From Myotis daubentonii (Eukaryota > Chordata > Mammalia > Chiroptera > Vespertilionidae), in NCBI RefSeq assembly GCF_963259705.1, contig NC_081851.1, forward strand, positions 61,960,855 to 62,024,854: a stretch of DNA of 64,000 nucleotides, written 5' to 3'. Shown here piece after piece: positions 49,201 through 58,190 of this stretch. The position numbers and the translations under genes were made by a program. Position 1 is the stretch's first letter. Each line of letters starts with the position of its first letter. Below the pieces are notes generated by a model, which was not told where the DNA came from, did no database searches, and worked only from the letters and a program-made list of their open reading frames with translations.

Positions 49201-52200
49201 AAAAAGGAAATGGCATAGCTGACTAAGAAAACACTGGGAATGCCTGAGGATAGGGGATGGGGGCGCTAGACAAATCCCAGGATAAAATAGGATGGTCAGG
49301 GGAAACCTCATGGAGAGGATGGGATTTAAGCAAAGATCTGAAGGGAGTGAAGGAGTGAGCCATGTGGGTAACTGGGCCCAGAGCTTCCCAGGCAGAGAGA
49401 ATCGACTGAAGCAAAGGCCCCGAGGGAGGAGCTCCTGGATGATGAAGGGACGGGAAGCAAGCAGATGTGCCTGGGTCAGTAGAGGTGAATAAGGGGGCAC
49501 TAACCAGTGAGAACACCACCCATGTGGGGTGGAGTGTGAGGAATGGCGTGGCAGTTCATTGAAATGACTTCGGCTTTCACTCTGTGTGAAACAGAAAGCC
49601 ACTGTAGGATTCCAGCAGACATGTGATAGAAGTTGACATGTTTTGTTTTGTTTTGGTATTTATTTTATTGATTTTTTACAGAAAGGAAGGGAGAGGGATA
49701 GAGAGTCAGAAACATCGATGAGAGAGAAACATGGATCAGCTGCCTCCTGCACACCCCCTACTGGGGATGTGCCCGCAACCAAGGTACATGCCCTTGACCA
49801 GAATTGAACCTGGGACCCTTGCGACCGCGGGCCGATGCTCTATCCACTGACCAAACCAGTCAGGGCGAAGTTGACATGTTTTTAATAGGATCACTCTGGC
49901 TGGTGTGTGAGAACAGACTGGAGAGGAGCAAAGTACAGGGAAATCTAGGAGGCGGCTCCTGTAGGAAGGAGTCCAGCCAAGGGAAGATGGTGGCTCAGGC
50001 CAGAAGCAGCAGTGGAGGGGATGAGAAGCGGTTTACTTCTAGGTTTATACGAAGAGAAGCATCAGCCCTGGCCGGTGTGGCTCAGTGGATAGAGCATCGG
50101 TCTGCGGACTGAAGGGTCCCAGGTTCCATTCCGGTCAAGGGCATGTACCTCGGTTGCAGGCTCCTTCCTGGCCAAAGCCCTGGTTGGACATGTGCAGGAG
50201 GCAGCCAATCGATGTGTTTCTCTCACACTGATGTTTCTCTCTGTATTTCCCTCTCTTTTCCATTCTCCCTAAAAATCAATGGAAAAATATCCTTGGGTGA
50301 GGATTAACAACAATAAAATTTTAAAAAAAGACTATCATCGTAGATAAAATTCTAACGTATTAGTTAATACTTACTATCATTATTTATATCCTAAGTAGTG
50401 GAATAAGAATTCTAAATTAAAACCGTAAAGTAAAACCAATACAGAATATCTTCTAAGGATATCTCGACTATTTATACAGAGGTATTTGCCGGGAGCCGGT
50501 CCATCCTTGCTATTTCAAGGGACCTGGCATATATGGCATACGGTTCTTAATATGTTTGCTCACCTTCTTGGCGCTGTGTTTTAACCAAGGTCACCTCTCC
50601 GAGAAAGGTTGAATCCCCAGGTAGGGATTTTCCCCTGAAGTTAGGGAGGGAATAAAACCCCTCAACTAAGTGCCAGGCGGGTAATTAATCCCTTTAACTA
50701 CGAACAATCATGCTTAAACTACATAATCTTTTCTCCCTGGAATGGAGATAAGAAACGCCCTAACCTTTGTAATAGAGATTGATAGGATTGAATCAACTGG
50801 TATAAATACAGTTGTAACAAGACAGAAACACGCAGAACTTAGAACAGAATCAAGAAGACAGAACCTACACGGAGCCTAGAGACAGAAGAACTTCGCTGGA
50901 GAGAGCATGCCGGAGGATCCTGACTAGAACCTGGTGACTGAACCTGGCTGGAGAACCTGTACAGAACCTGGCTGGAGATTCTAAGCAGACAGAATTCAGA
51001 AGACAGAACTTCAGACACAGAACTTAGAACACAGAACTCAGAATCTGGAGAATTTGGCTACTGAACCTGACTGGCGAACCTGAGCAGAACCTCTCTGGAG
51101 ATCGAGACCAGAACTTGGCTGGAGATCCGGGCTAGAGATCCTGGCTAGGCTGCTGATCAACTGAACGCTGTCTCCGTGTCATTCCTTCTTCGCCGACTCC
51201 GTCCACACCTTTGGGGACCCCTGGACCTGCTGGGGTTGGACCCCGGCAGGTATCAAATTAAATCTAAGTAGAAAGATAGACAGTTGAGTTAAACAGGCTT
51301 AATGAATCCATTCTAAGAAACCTGTCTTTGCTCACAGCACGATTCCCATAGAAAGGTGGTTATCCTTTACATTTTTGCTTTTTAGAATCTGGCCGCTGGA
51401 ATAAAACAAATCGCCGAGTTCTTTGGATTCTCTCTCACTGGGGAGCAGATTCAAACTATCTCCGCTCAGAGTACCTTCCAGGCAATGCGAGCAAAGGCCC
51501 AGCAAACGCACGGGGCTGTTGGCCCGTTCCTGTTCCGCAAAGGTAAAGTGGCATTGGTTTCTAGGACATCTGTCCATTTGTACGTAACAGGCGATCCCTG
51601 TGACTTGATCTTAAATGAGACAGGTTTTTCTTTTCCTCCCAGCAAGAAGGCTGGAGACAGTTCAGAGCTGGAACTGGAGGTTCCGCAGTATCTCTTAGAT
51701 ACTGCGTTCCTTCCGCCTTTCTGCTCGTCACCTTGTGTGATGACAAGGGAGCAACGAGAGCTCCGCCATTACATTAAAATTAAAGGATTATTTTATTAAA
51801 ATGAAAAGGGAAAGGCAAGAGACAGAGTCATGTGTATCAGCTCAGTGAGACCCCTTTTAAGAGCTTTGCTGGAAGCCTCACTCGGTGACTTACACTTGTT
51901 TAGGGAGAAAGGAAGGGAGAGGGAGAGAAACATTGATTGGCTACCTCCTGCAGGGATCAAACTGCTGATGATCAAACAATTGAACCAAACTGGTCAGGGC
52001 AACTTCCTTTACTTTGAAAAGCAAATACGAAAAACATATCCTAATCCCAGGCAAATAATCACTCTTTGCAAATTTTCAGTATCTGAGGTCTTAACCAAAA
52101 CTTGCTGTAAAATGTTAACTTCTCAAGGATATTTAAGCTATTTAAAATACTTTAGAGAGGAAAAAACTGGCTCTCAAGAAACTAGAATTTTAGGTTCTGA

Positions 52201-53457
52201 GTGTTGGGAGAGAGATGGAGATGGGAGATCATTGAGGCCAAGAAAGCAAGTCACCGCCCTGGTCAGTGTTGCTCAGTGGTCAAAGTGTCAGCCATGCAGG
52301 GAAGGGTTTCAGGTTTGATTTCTATCAAGGGCACATACCTGGGTTGCAGGTTCATTCCAGGCTCTAGTTGGGGGGCCTGCAGGAGACAACCAATCAAGAT
52401 GTCTCTCTTACATCGATGTTTCTCTCTCTCTCCCAACCCCTCAACTTCCCCCGCCTCCCCACTTCCACTCTTTCATTCTATCTAAAAGCAATGGGAAAAA
52501 TATTCTCAGGTGAAGATTTAAAAAAAAGAGCATGTCACCTACTATACCACAGATGGAGAAGTCCCAATGTATACTGTTAATTTTACAAAAGGAATTACAT
52601 TTATTTTGTTTTGTTTTTTAAAATCTATATAATAAAAGCCTAAGCGACCATTATGGTGGAACGACCAAAACAACTGGTCGCTATGTTGTGCACTGACCAC
52701 CAGGGGGCAGATGCTCAACACAGGAGCTGTCCCCTGGTGGTTAGGGCACTCCCACAGGGGGAGAGCCGCTCAGCCAGAAGCCGGGCTCATAGCTGGCAAG
52801 TGCAGCGGTGGTGGCTGGAGCCTCTCCCGCCTCCGCAGCAGCGCTAAGGAGCAGCGAGCCAAGTGGTAAGGAGCAAGGGGTCCCACACTGTGAGAAGGTG
52901 CAGGCCAGGCTGAGGGACCTCCCCTCAGTGCATGAATTTTGTGCACTGGGCCTCTAGTATATATATTTTATTGATTTCAGAGAGAAAGAAGGGAGAGGGA
53001 GAGGGAGAGGGAGAGGGAGAGTGATAAAAACATCAATAATGAGAGAGTCATTGATTGGCTGCCTCCTGCACACCCCCTACTGGGGATTGAGCCTGCAACC
53101 CAAGCATGTGCCCTTAACTGGAATTGAACCTGAGACCTTCCAGTCCACAGGCTGACACTCTATCCACTGAGCCAAACCAGCTAGGGCTACATTTGTTTTG
53201 AAGACTGTCTAATTTTTTTCATGTGTTCATTTTCACATCTCAAAGTGAAACACTACAATGAAAAATGGTAAAATAAAAAATATTCTAACAGGTGTCTGTG
53301 TCTACTTTTTTGTGTGTGTGCTGTAGGTGAAGTTGGTGATTGGAAAAATCTGTTCAATGCAACTCAGAACCAGGAAATGGATGAAAAATTCCAAGAGTGC
53401 TTAGCAGGCACTGTCCTAGGAGCAAAGTTGAAGTATGAATCATATTGCCAAGCTTGA
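40572..53457 (+). CDS. SULT6B1: SULT6B1 cytosolic sulfotransferase, 7 coding exons
   Basis: Coding exons: 40572-40770, 41775-41887, 43324-43413, 46388-46514, 48573-48667, 51386-51542 and 53327-53457. Borders are GT/AG, phases agree, and the product is 303 aa as in the human long form. The enzyme family transfers sulfate from PAPS to hydroxyl or amine acceptors in the cytosol; the substrate of SULT6B1 is poorly defined. The PAPS 5'-phosphosulfate loop is YPKCGSNW (canonical YPKSGTxW), split by intron 1. The catalytic histidine is in ILATHLHYDKLP, the 3'-phosphate motif is RNPKDTAVSFFHF, and the C-terminal RKGEVGDWKN loop is present. The dimer motif KxxxTVxxxE appears as KNLFNATQNQE. I chose the ATG at 40572 (MADKSKLIDY) because it matches the family start; another at 40561 is out of frame. 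No breaks are seen, so the gene looks functional. Confidence 0.96.
40771..41774. other. SULT6B1 intron 1
   Basis: No mobile element is recognised. A short direct repeat, 'aagttgaattttatattaat', occurs twice about 30 bp apart near 41535-41585. Confidence 0.45.
42000..42165 (-). repeat. MIR SINE relic
   Basis: The reverse MIR pattern is present: 'gtgtgcttaccatatcccca', 'ggtcaaggaggtaataaatt' and 'gatttgaacccaag'. An A-run follows at 42205-42232. Confidence 0.75.
42236..43323. other. SULT6B1 intron 2, right part
   Basis: AT-rich DNA with an A-run (43153-43168) and a (CA)n microsatellite at about 43255-43296. No transposon is recognised. Confidence 0.5.
44252..44475 (+). repeat. VES-type SINE
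   Basis: Complete copy: GCCCTAGCCAGTTTGGCTCAG, B box GGTTCGATTCCGGTTGAGGG, the middle 'gtgggctcgatccacagtag' section, the CT-rich body and an A-rich tail. Confidence 0.92.
44877..45096 (-). repeat. VES-type SINE, minus orientation
   Basis: Reverse copy from 'aaatatattttattgatttt' to 'ccactgagccaaaccggtta'. Confidence 0.92.
45113..45192. mobile_element. 80-bp hAT-type MITE
   Basis: The termini CAAGCATGTCAAACTC and GAATTTGACATGCTTG are near-perfect inverted repeats. They are flanked by a perfect 8-bp duplication, ctttagac (45105-45112 and 45193-45200). It is very short, with no coding capacity. Confidence 0.9.
45201..46387. other. SULT6B1 intron 3, right part
   Basis: A long open frame at 45509-46282 has no recognisable domain. 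The text ('gttcaacctcttagctcatg ... cacctccaattcctcagttt') resembles an ancient repeat read by chance. No gene is called. Confidence 0.4.
46960..47115 (-). repeat. MIR SINE relic
   Basis: Reverse MIR text 'gtgcctactaatgctccagg', 'gaatgaggaaactaatcaaa' and 'gttaaatcacttgccac'. Confidence 0.65.
47755..47940 (-). repeat. MIR SINE relic
   Basis: Reverse MIR text 'gactacttgccaggcactac', 'attattatccccatttaatg' and 'gaaaggtcacacagctatca'. Confidence 0.75.
47941..48572. other. SULT6B1 intron 4, right part
   Basis: AT-rich with no recognised element. Confidence 0.4.
49030..50065 (+). repeat. Ancient mammalian interspersed repeat, split by a SINE
   Basis: The text 'catggttctaggcccttggg', 'agcttcccaggcagagagaa', 'aaaggccccgagggaggagc' and 'gatcactctggctggtgtgt' belongs to a widespread old mammalian repeat, probably L2-like; I do not name the family firmly. 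It is interrupted by the VES SINE at 49662-49866. Confidence 0.55.
49662..49866 (-). repeat. VES-type SINE, minus orientation
   Basis: Reverse copy ending 'ccactgaccaaaccagtcag'. The flanking 'gaagttgacatgttt' is duplicated on both sides (about 49630 and 49866), consistent with a target duplication. Confidence 0.92.
50066..50327 (+). repeat. VES-type SINE
   Basis: Complete copy from GCCCTGGCCGGTGTGGCTCAG to the tail 'atccttgggtgaggattaac'. Confidence 0.92.
50487..51248 (+). mobile_element. Solo LTR of a class II ERV
   Basis: The 762-bp LTR runs TGCCGGGAGCCGG...GGACCCCGGCA. It is flanked by ggtatt (50481-50486) and ggtatc (51249-51254), a 6-bp duplication with one change, as class II ERVs make. 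A TATA-like GGTATAAATACAG lies near 50798. Downstream of it is a long variable region of AGAACCTGGCTGGAGA-type repeats. It lies in SULT6B1 intron 5, sense to the gene. Confidence 0.93.
51898..52001 (-). repeat. VES-type SINE fragment
   Basis: A shortened reverse copy ('gagaaacattgattggctac' to 'aaccaaactggtcagggc') with the middle deleted. Confidence 0.8.
52255..52530 (+). repeat. VES-type SINE
   Basis: GCCCTGGTCAGTGTTGCTCAG through 'attctcaggtgaagatttaa'. Moderately diverged. Confidence 0.88.
52624..52957 (+). mobile_element. Short HeliBat-type Helitron
   Basis: It starts TCTATATAATAAAAGCCTAAG after an A and ends GTGCATGAATTTTGTGCACTGGGCCTCTAG before a T: a complete 334-bp non-autonomous unit in SULT6B1 intron 6. 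Confidence 0.92.
52960..53190 (-). repeat. VES-type SINE with expanded GA tract
   Basis: Reverse copy immediately next to the Helitron end. It contains a (GGGAGA)n expansion at 52989-53020 and ends 'ccactgagccaaaccagcta'. Confidence 0.9.
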
Positions 53458-53525
53458 TTCTGGTCAGTTCATCCGGCCTGGGTGTTTTATTTTCTTTAAT
53501 AATAACTGAATTTAAATAATTACAT

Positions 53526-53531
53526 AATAAA
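53526..53531 (+). terminator. SULT6B1: Candidate SULT6B1 poly(A) signal
   Basis: AATAAA lies about 70 bases after the TGA stop. Other AATAAA-like words lie further downstream, so use of this one is an inference. Confidence 0.5.
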
Positions 53532-53691
53532 TTTATCCAATAATCAAATAATTACAAATAACATGTAGAGATAAACAACACAAAGTTAACAATAATAACA
53601 CCTGAAGCTTTTCAGCAAAAACTTAAGTTTATTCACTTTTTGAGAAAAGGTCACTTAGCTAAAAGAGGGATATTAAATAAATGTATCTAAT

Positions 53692-53907
53692 ATGCCTGGC
53701 TGGTGTGGCTTAGTAGATTGAGCATTGTCCCATGGACCAGAGGTTTGATTCCCGGTCAGGGCACATGCTTGGGTTGCGGGCTCGATCCTCTGACGTGCAA
53801 GAGACAGCCAATCAATGTTTCTCTCTCATTGATGTTTCTCTATCTCTCTTTCTCCTTCTCCCTTCCCCTCTGAAATCAATAAAAAAATTTTTTTAAATGT
53901 ATCTAAC
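53692..53907 (+). repeat. VES-type SINE
   Basis: TGCCTGGCTGGTGTGGCTTAG through the CT-rich body to 'ctgaaatcaataaaaaaatt'. Confidence 0.9.
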
Positions 53908-55036
53908 ATGAAAATAAAATAAAGACCTTTTATATATTAAAAACTGGGAGAAATAGTCCCTAACATATGTGCACTACAAGGAATATTCGACAAAGTGGTA
54001 TAGGTAAAAGGAACACAATACCAATTGGAAATTTCAATCTACACAAGGAATAAAGAGCACCAGAAATGGTACATATGTGAGTATATAGAAGAGCTGTTTT
54101 CCTCATTTTAAAAGCTCTTTAAAAGATAATTATCTATTCAAAGCAAAAGTAGTAAAAATGTACTTTGTAGTTTATAATATATGTAGAAGAAAATATATGA
54201 CAGCAATGGCACAAAAGATGGGAGAGGAGGAACAGAAGTATGCCCTTTTACATTTTGGGAAGCAATTTGGTAAATTATATGACCATATATCTTACAATCC
54301 AGCAATTATACACCTAGGCATAAGTCCTGGAGAAACTCCCACATTTGCAAACAGATAAACTGTATAAGGAAAATCTTTATTGCGGTATGGTTTGTACATA
54401 CGGAGAAATTTACAGACTAAACTGAGAGGCAAAAAAACAAACAAAAAACCCAAAACCCAAATCAAAGAGGAGACATTAGAACTGATAACAAAGAAATACT
54501 AAGCATCGTAAGAAATTAAGAACAATTATACAACAAATTAGAGAACCTAGGAGAAATGAAAAAATTCCTAGAAACATACAACCTACCAATACTGAATGAT
54601 GAAGGAACAGGAAATCTAAACAGACCAATTACTAGTAAAGACATTGAATCAGTAATCAAAAACCTCCCAACAACAAAAAGTCCAGGACCAGGTGGCTTTA
54701 CTCATGAATTCCGCCAAACACTTAAGACATTTACACTAATCCTTCTCAAAATCTTTCCAAAGATAGAAGAGGAGAGAACTCTTCCAAACTAATTTTACGA
54801 GGCCAACATTACCCTGATACCAAAGCCAGACAGGACACTACAAGAAAAGAAAATGATCCCTGCTGAACATAGATGCAAAATCCTCAATGAAATATTAGCA
54901 AACCGAATTCAACAATGCATTGAAAGGATCATGCACCACGATCAAGTGGGGTTCATTTAAGGAATGCAAGGATGGCTCAACATATGCAAATGAATAAGTG
55001 TGATACACCATGGTAACAAAATGAGGGATTAAAACC

Positions 55037-55217
55037 ATATGAGCCCTGGCTGGGGACCCAATTGGTTGGAGCGTTGTCCTGTACACCAGAAGATTGTGGG
55101 TTTGATCCCCAGCCGGGGCATGTATGGGAGGCAACTGATCAATGTCTGCCTCCCTCGTTCTCTCTCTCTCCTTTTAAAATAAATAAAAACATATCCTCAG
55201 GTGAAGATAAAAGAAAC
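55037..55217 (+). repeat. VES-type SINE inside the L1 relic
   Basis: GCCCTGGCTGGGGACCCAATT to 'aacatatcctcaggtgaaga'. The L1 text resumes after it. Confidence 0.85.
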
Positions 55218-55561
55218 ATATGATAATTTCAATAGATGTAAAAGAGCCTTTGACAAAATTCAACATTCATGATAAATCTCTAAACAAAGAGTATGTATAA
55301 AGGAATGTACCTCAACATAATAAAAGACATATATGTCAAGCCCACAGCTAACATCATACTTAATAAAAGGGAAGGTTTTCCTCTAGCATCAGGAAAAGGA
55401 CAGGAGTGCCTACTCTTGATGCTTTTACTCAACATAGCTCTGGAAGTCCTAGCAAGAGCAATTAGGCAAGAAATAGAAATCAAAGGCATCCAAATCAGAA
55501 AGGAAGAAGTTTGCAGATAACATGATCTTATGTATAGAAAACCCTAAAGACTCCACCAAAA

Positions 55562-55793
55562 GCCTGGCCGGCTTTACTCAATGGTTGAGTGTCGCCCTAT
55601 GAATCAGGAAGTCAAGGTTCAATTCCCAGTCAGGGCACATGTCCAGGTTGTGGGCTTGGTCCCTAATGGGGGACGTGCTGGAGGCAGCCAGTCAATGATT
55701 CTCTCTCATCATTGATGTTTCTCTCTCTCTCTCCCTCTCCCTTCCTCTCTGAAATAAAAAAAATATATATGTATTTTAAAAAAAATTTTCCCA
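55562..55793 (+). repeat. VES-type SINE with clear target duplication
   Basis: A complete copy (GCCTGGCCGGCTTTACTCAA...) flanked by a perfect 16-bp repeat, aaagactccaccaaaa (55546-55561 and 55794-55809). Confidence 0.93.
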
Positions 55794-55821
55794 AAAGACT
55801 CCACCAAAAAAAACTCCCAAA

Positions 55822-55890
55822 CTATTAGAACCCAGGACTCTTCAGTCCTCAGGCCGATGCCCTATCCACTGAGCCAAACCGGTCAGGACT
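55822..55890 (-). repeat. VES-type SINE head fragment, minus orientation
   Basis: Only the complement of the head and B box is present ('gaacccaggactcttcagtc' to 'ccactgagccaaaccggtca'). Confidence 0.8.
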
Positions 55891-56660
55891 TCCCTTAATT
55901 TCTTGAGGACTTGATGGCACCATGTACCTGCAATATCCAGATGCAGTTTCAAGTTCCTGTTTGAGGAATGATATGTCCTCCAGTGGGAACAGAGCCGATG
56001 ATGTCATAAGAGCAGGAAGCACTGATTTCGAAAGTGTGTGGTAAGGCTTACCTGTGGGAGACTACACTTTCAGTTTCCCTTCTACTGTTTCCTGGTTTCA
56101 TGCAACTTGGTTTGGAGCATATACTGCACTTGAAGGACAGTACACGCAGCTTGCTGAGTGTTGTCTCCTACCTGGGTCTGTACCTGAGTCTTCACTGCTC
56201 CAGCCCACTGTCCTATAAGGCCAGCTTTTGGGCAATGAGGTTCATAATAAAACCATTGAGTCCTATGGTAGTCAGTGTACTGCCTCACTTCTTACTCTGT
56301 AGAATGGGTTCCTTAGTGAGAGATGCCATGATGGTGAACAAGGTATTCAGAATGTCCAACAAGGATGGTGCTGGCAGAATCATCCATTCCTGCTGCACAT
56401 CCTCTTCATTAGTTCTGAACGAGCACTTGGGGGGAGCGGGCTGACTTCTACAGAAGTCTTCTTGCCCACCTGCTTCTCAAAAGCCTCCTCAGGAGTGGGC
56501 GCCTGTGGTGAACACTCACAAGGGAACACGGTATGTTTGAGCCCTGTGCCCAGAGCTACCGGGAAAATGTAATTCATAGCCACTGATCCCCTGTCATAAG
56601 GGGGGATGTAGAAGAGAAGTGGAAAAGGCCTCCTGGAGCCAAGGCCCAATTTTTAACGTG
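55891..56660 (-). other. Unrecognised, coding-like degraded block
   Basis: A minus-strand frame near 56380-56649 and shifted frames to its left carry protein-like text (AFEKQVGKKTSVEV; with a shift, SLLDILNTLFTIMASLTKE). I cannot name a family. It may be an old processed pseudogene; no poly(A) or target repeats were identified. Confidence 0.3.
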
Positions 56661-57250
56661 CACTTGAGGTCCATCTTGGGACCACCTCTCTCCTTTCCCC
56701 TGGCTGAGATGTCGATGGGAGACTCCTGATTCTAATTCTAGCTCCCTTGCCTACCAACTGTGGTGACCTAACTTCTGTCTCAAACCTCAGTTTTCTCGTC
56801 TGTTAAATGGTGATAGTAATGGCACCTACCTTGCCCTATTGTTGTGGGGTAAGTCCTCAGCATTCTTCAATCCACGTGTCCGTGGACAGTTACAGTTGGT
56901 TCCCAATGGCCAGGCCTTAGTATCACTCTGGGAGTGTGTCACAGTCCGTTAGGTGAGTAGGAGTTCTTATAAAGTGAGGATTAGCGGTAAGGGCTTTGGT
57001 GATACACTCCATGAGGTCCCGCGGGGAGCGGGTGGCTCTCCTAACTGGCGAACTGGCTGGTGCTGGGCACAGAGGCTGGCATGAAGCACCTGTTGAACGA
57101 ACCGATGGACGGTGCAAACGTAAGATGATGATGCCCCCAGGCCTCGTCCTTCCGGCCTCGTAAATGGCACTGTAACTGGAAAGGGAAGGAGTGCTTTGGT
57201 GTAGGGCCTGTTCTGGCATTGAGTGCAGCCTGGGCCGCTTACCAGCCCCA
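56661..57250. other. Upstream flank of EIF2AK2
   Basis: A MIR-like piece in plus orientation at about 56735-56860 ('cctcagttttctcgtctgtt', 'aatggcacctaccttgccc'). The rest is unremarkable until the CpG island begins near 57280. Confidence 0.5.
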
Positions 57251-57589
57251 AGACTCTGGGCGAGTCAATTCACTGTTTCTTCTCCTGTAAACGGAGCCGA
57301 TAACTTCCACCCCACCCCGAGCCCACCCTGGAAGAGGGAAGGAAATGGTCTAAGCCTGGGCGCCCGGAGGCCGCGGCGAGCTGCCCACCGCCCGCGGATT
57401 CTGACCTGCACGGCGTCCTGGACTCGCCCAGGGGCCGGGGTGGGGCCGCCGGGGCCTGGACACGCCCAGCGCAAAAGCGGCGGCAGAGCGCCGGCCGGTC
57501 CGGGGGCCTTCCGCGCGGGCTCGCGTTCCAGGCGCGTTTCCCGCGGTCCCGGAGCCGCAGATGACCTGTGCGGGAGCGGGCGGGCGGGC

Positions 57590-57603
57590 GGGAGGCGGAG
57601 TCC
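57590..57603 (+). promoter_or_regulatory. EIF2AK2: KCS-like element of the EIF2AK2 promoter
   Basis: GGGAGGCGGAGTCC corresponds to the kinase conserved sequence of mammalian PKR promoters (human GGGAAGGCGGAGTCC), one base shorter. It sits just upstream of the ISRE, as in human and mouse. Confidence 0.85.
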
Positions 57604-57607
57604 GCGG

Positions 57608-57620
57608 GGAAAACGAAACT
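57608..57620 (+). promoter_or_regulatory. EIF2AK2: ISRE of the EIF2AK2 promoter
   Basis: GGAAAACGAAACT is a full interferon-stimulated response element, identical in my memory to the human PKR element. It lies 4 bases from the KCS and binds ISGF3 (STAT1/STAT2/IRF9), making the gene type I interferon-inducible. Confidence 0.92.
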
Positions 57621-57672
57621 GAGAGGAAGCAGCCCAGACCCGGCGGGGCTTCGCGGACAGCGGCGGCGCCTG
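57621..57672 (+). other. EIF2AK2: EIF2AK2 (PKR) non-coding first exon (3' limit at donor)
   Basis: GC-rich sequence downstream of the ISRE ends with the donor GCCTG|GTGAGC at 57672. The gene identity rests on the KCS/ISRE pair and on synteny beyond SULT6B1. The exact start is not visible, so the left border is only the end of the ISRE. Coding exons of this double-stranded-RNA-activated eIF2alpha kinase must lie beyond 64 kb; I found none here. Confidence 0.75.
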
Positions 57673-57705
57673 GTGAGCGGGGCGGTCGGCGCGGGGCGGG
57701 GGGCG

Positions 57706-58022
57706 CCCAGGAGCGGCGAAGGGCTCGGAGCGCGGGGCGGCAGGTGCGAGGGGCTCTCAGGTGCGGGGAGAGGCAGATGCGGGGGTGCCCAGGAGCGGCG
57801 AGCGGCCCGGAGCGCGGGCGGCAGATGCGGGGGCGCCCAGGCGGCGAAGGGCTCGGAGCGCGGGTGGCAGATGCGGGGGGCGCCCAGGAGCAGGAAGAGG
57901 CAGATGCGGGGGGCGCCCAGGTGCGGGGAGAGGCAGATGCGGGGGGCGCCCAGGAGCGGCCCGGAGCGCGGGCGGCAGATGCGGGGGCGCCCAGGCGGCG
58001 AAGGGCTCGGAGCCCGGGAGGT
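57706..58022. repeat. GC-rich minisatellite at the start of EIF2AK2 intron 1
   Basis: Tandem imperfect units are built from GCAGATGCGGGGGGCGCCCAG followed by either 'gagcggcgaagggctcggag' or 'gtgcggggagag', giving periods of about 33-50 bp and roughly eight copies. It starts about 35 bp after the exon 1 donor. Confidence 0.88.
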
Positions 58023-58190
58023 GCCCCGGCGCGCGCAGCCCGCGTCCCTAGCCCGGTGGTGAGGCAGGTGAGCGGCCCTGGAGCCCTGACCCCGCCTTTC
58101 CCGGAGGCCCTGGGCCCTGACCCAGGCCCGCAGTCCGGGTGCGGGTCCCCTGCAGCGTGCTGGGAACGGGAAGTCGTTATCTGCTGGTGA

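Larger units (their letters stand above)
53920..55821 (+). mobile_element. Old L1 ORF2 remnant with two SINE insertions
   Basis: Plus-strand translations show reverse transcriptase text, such as ITSKDIESVIKNLPTTKSPGP (54640 on) and later [20 protein letters not shown] (55325 on), with stops and frameshifts. VES SINEs at 55037-55217 and 55562-55793 interrupt it. The upstream part (54100-54360) may derive from a different old L1 3' segment. Confidence 0.8.
57280..58190. promoter_or_regulatory. EIF2AK2: CpG island of EIF2AK2
   Basis: Strong GC and CpG enrichment spans the promoter, exon 1 and the start of intron 1, contrasting with AT-rich surroundings. No TATA box is visible at the expected distance. 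The many overlapping open frames on both strands come from base composition only. Confidence 0.8.

Noticed and set aside
57720..58020. CRISPR-like array
   Set aside because: Units are adjacent imperfect repeats without unique spacers, in a mammalian genome.
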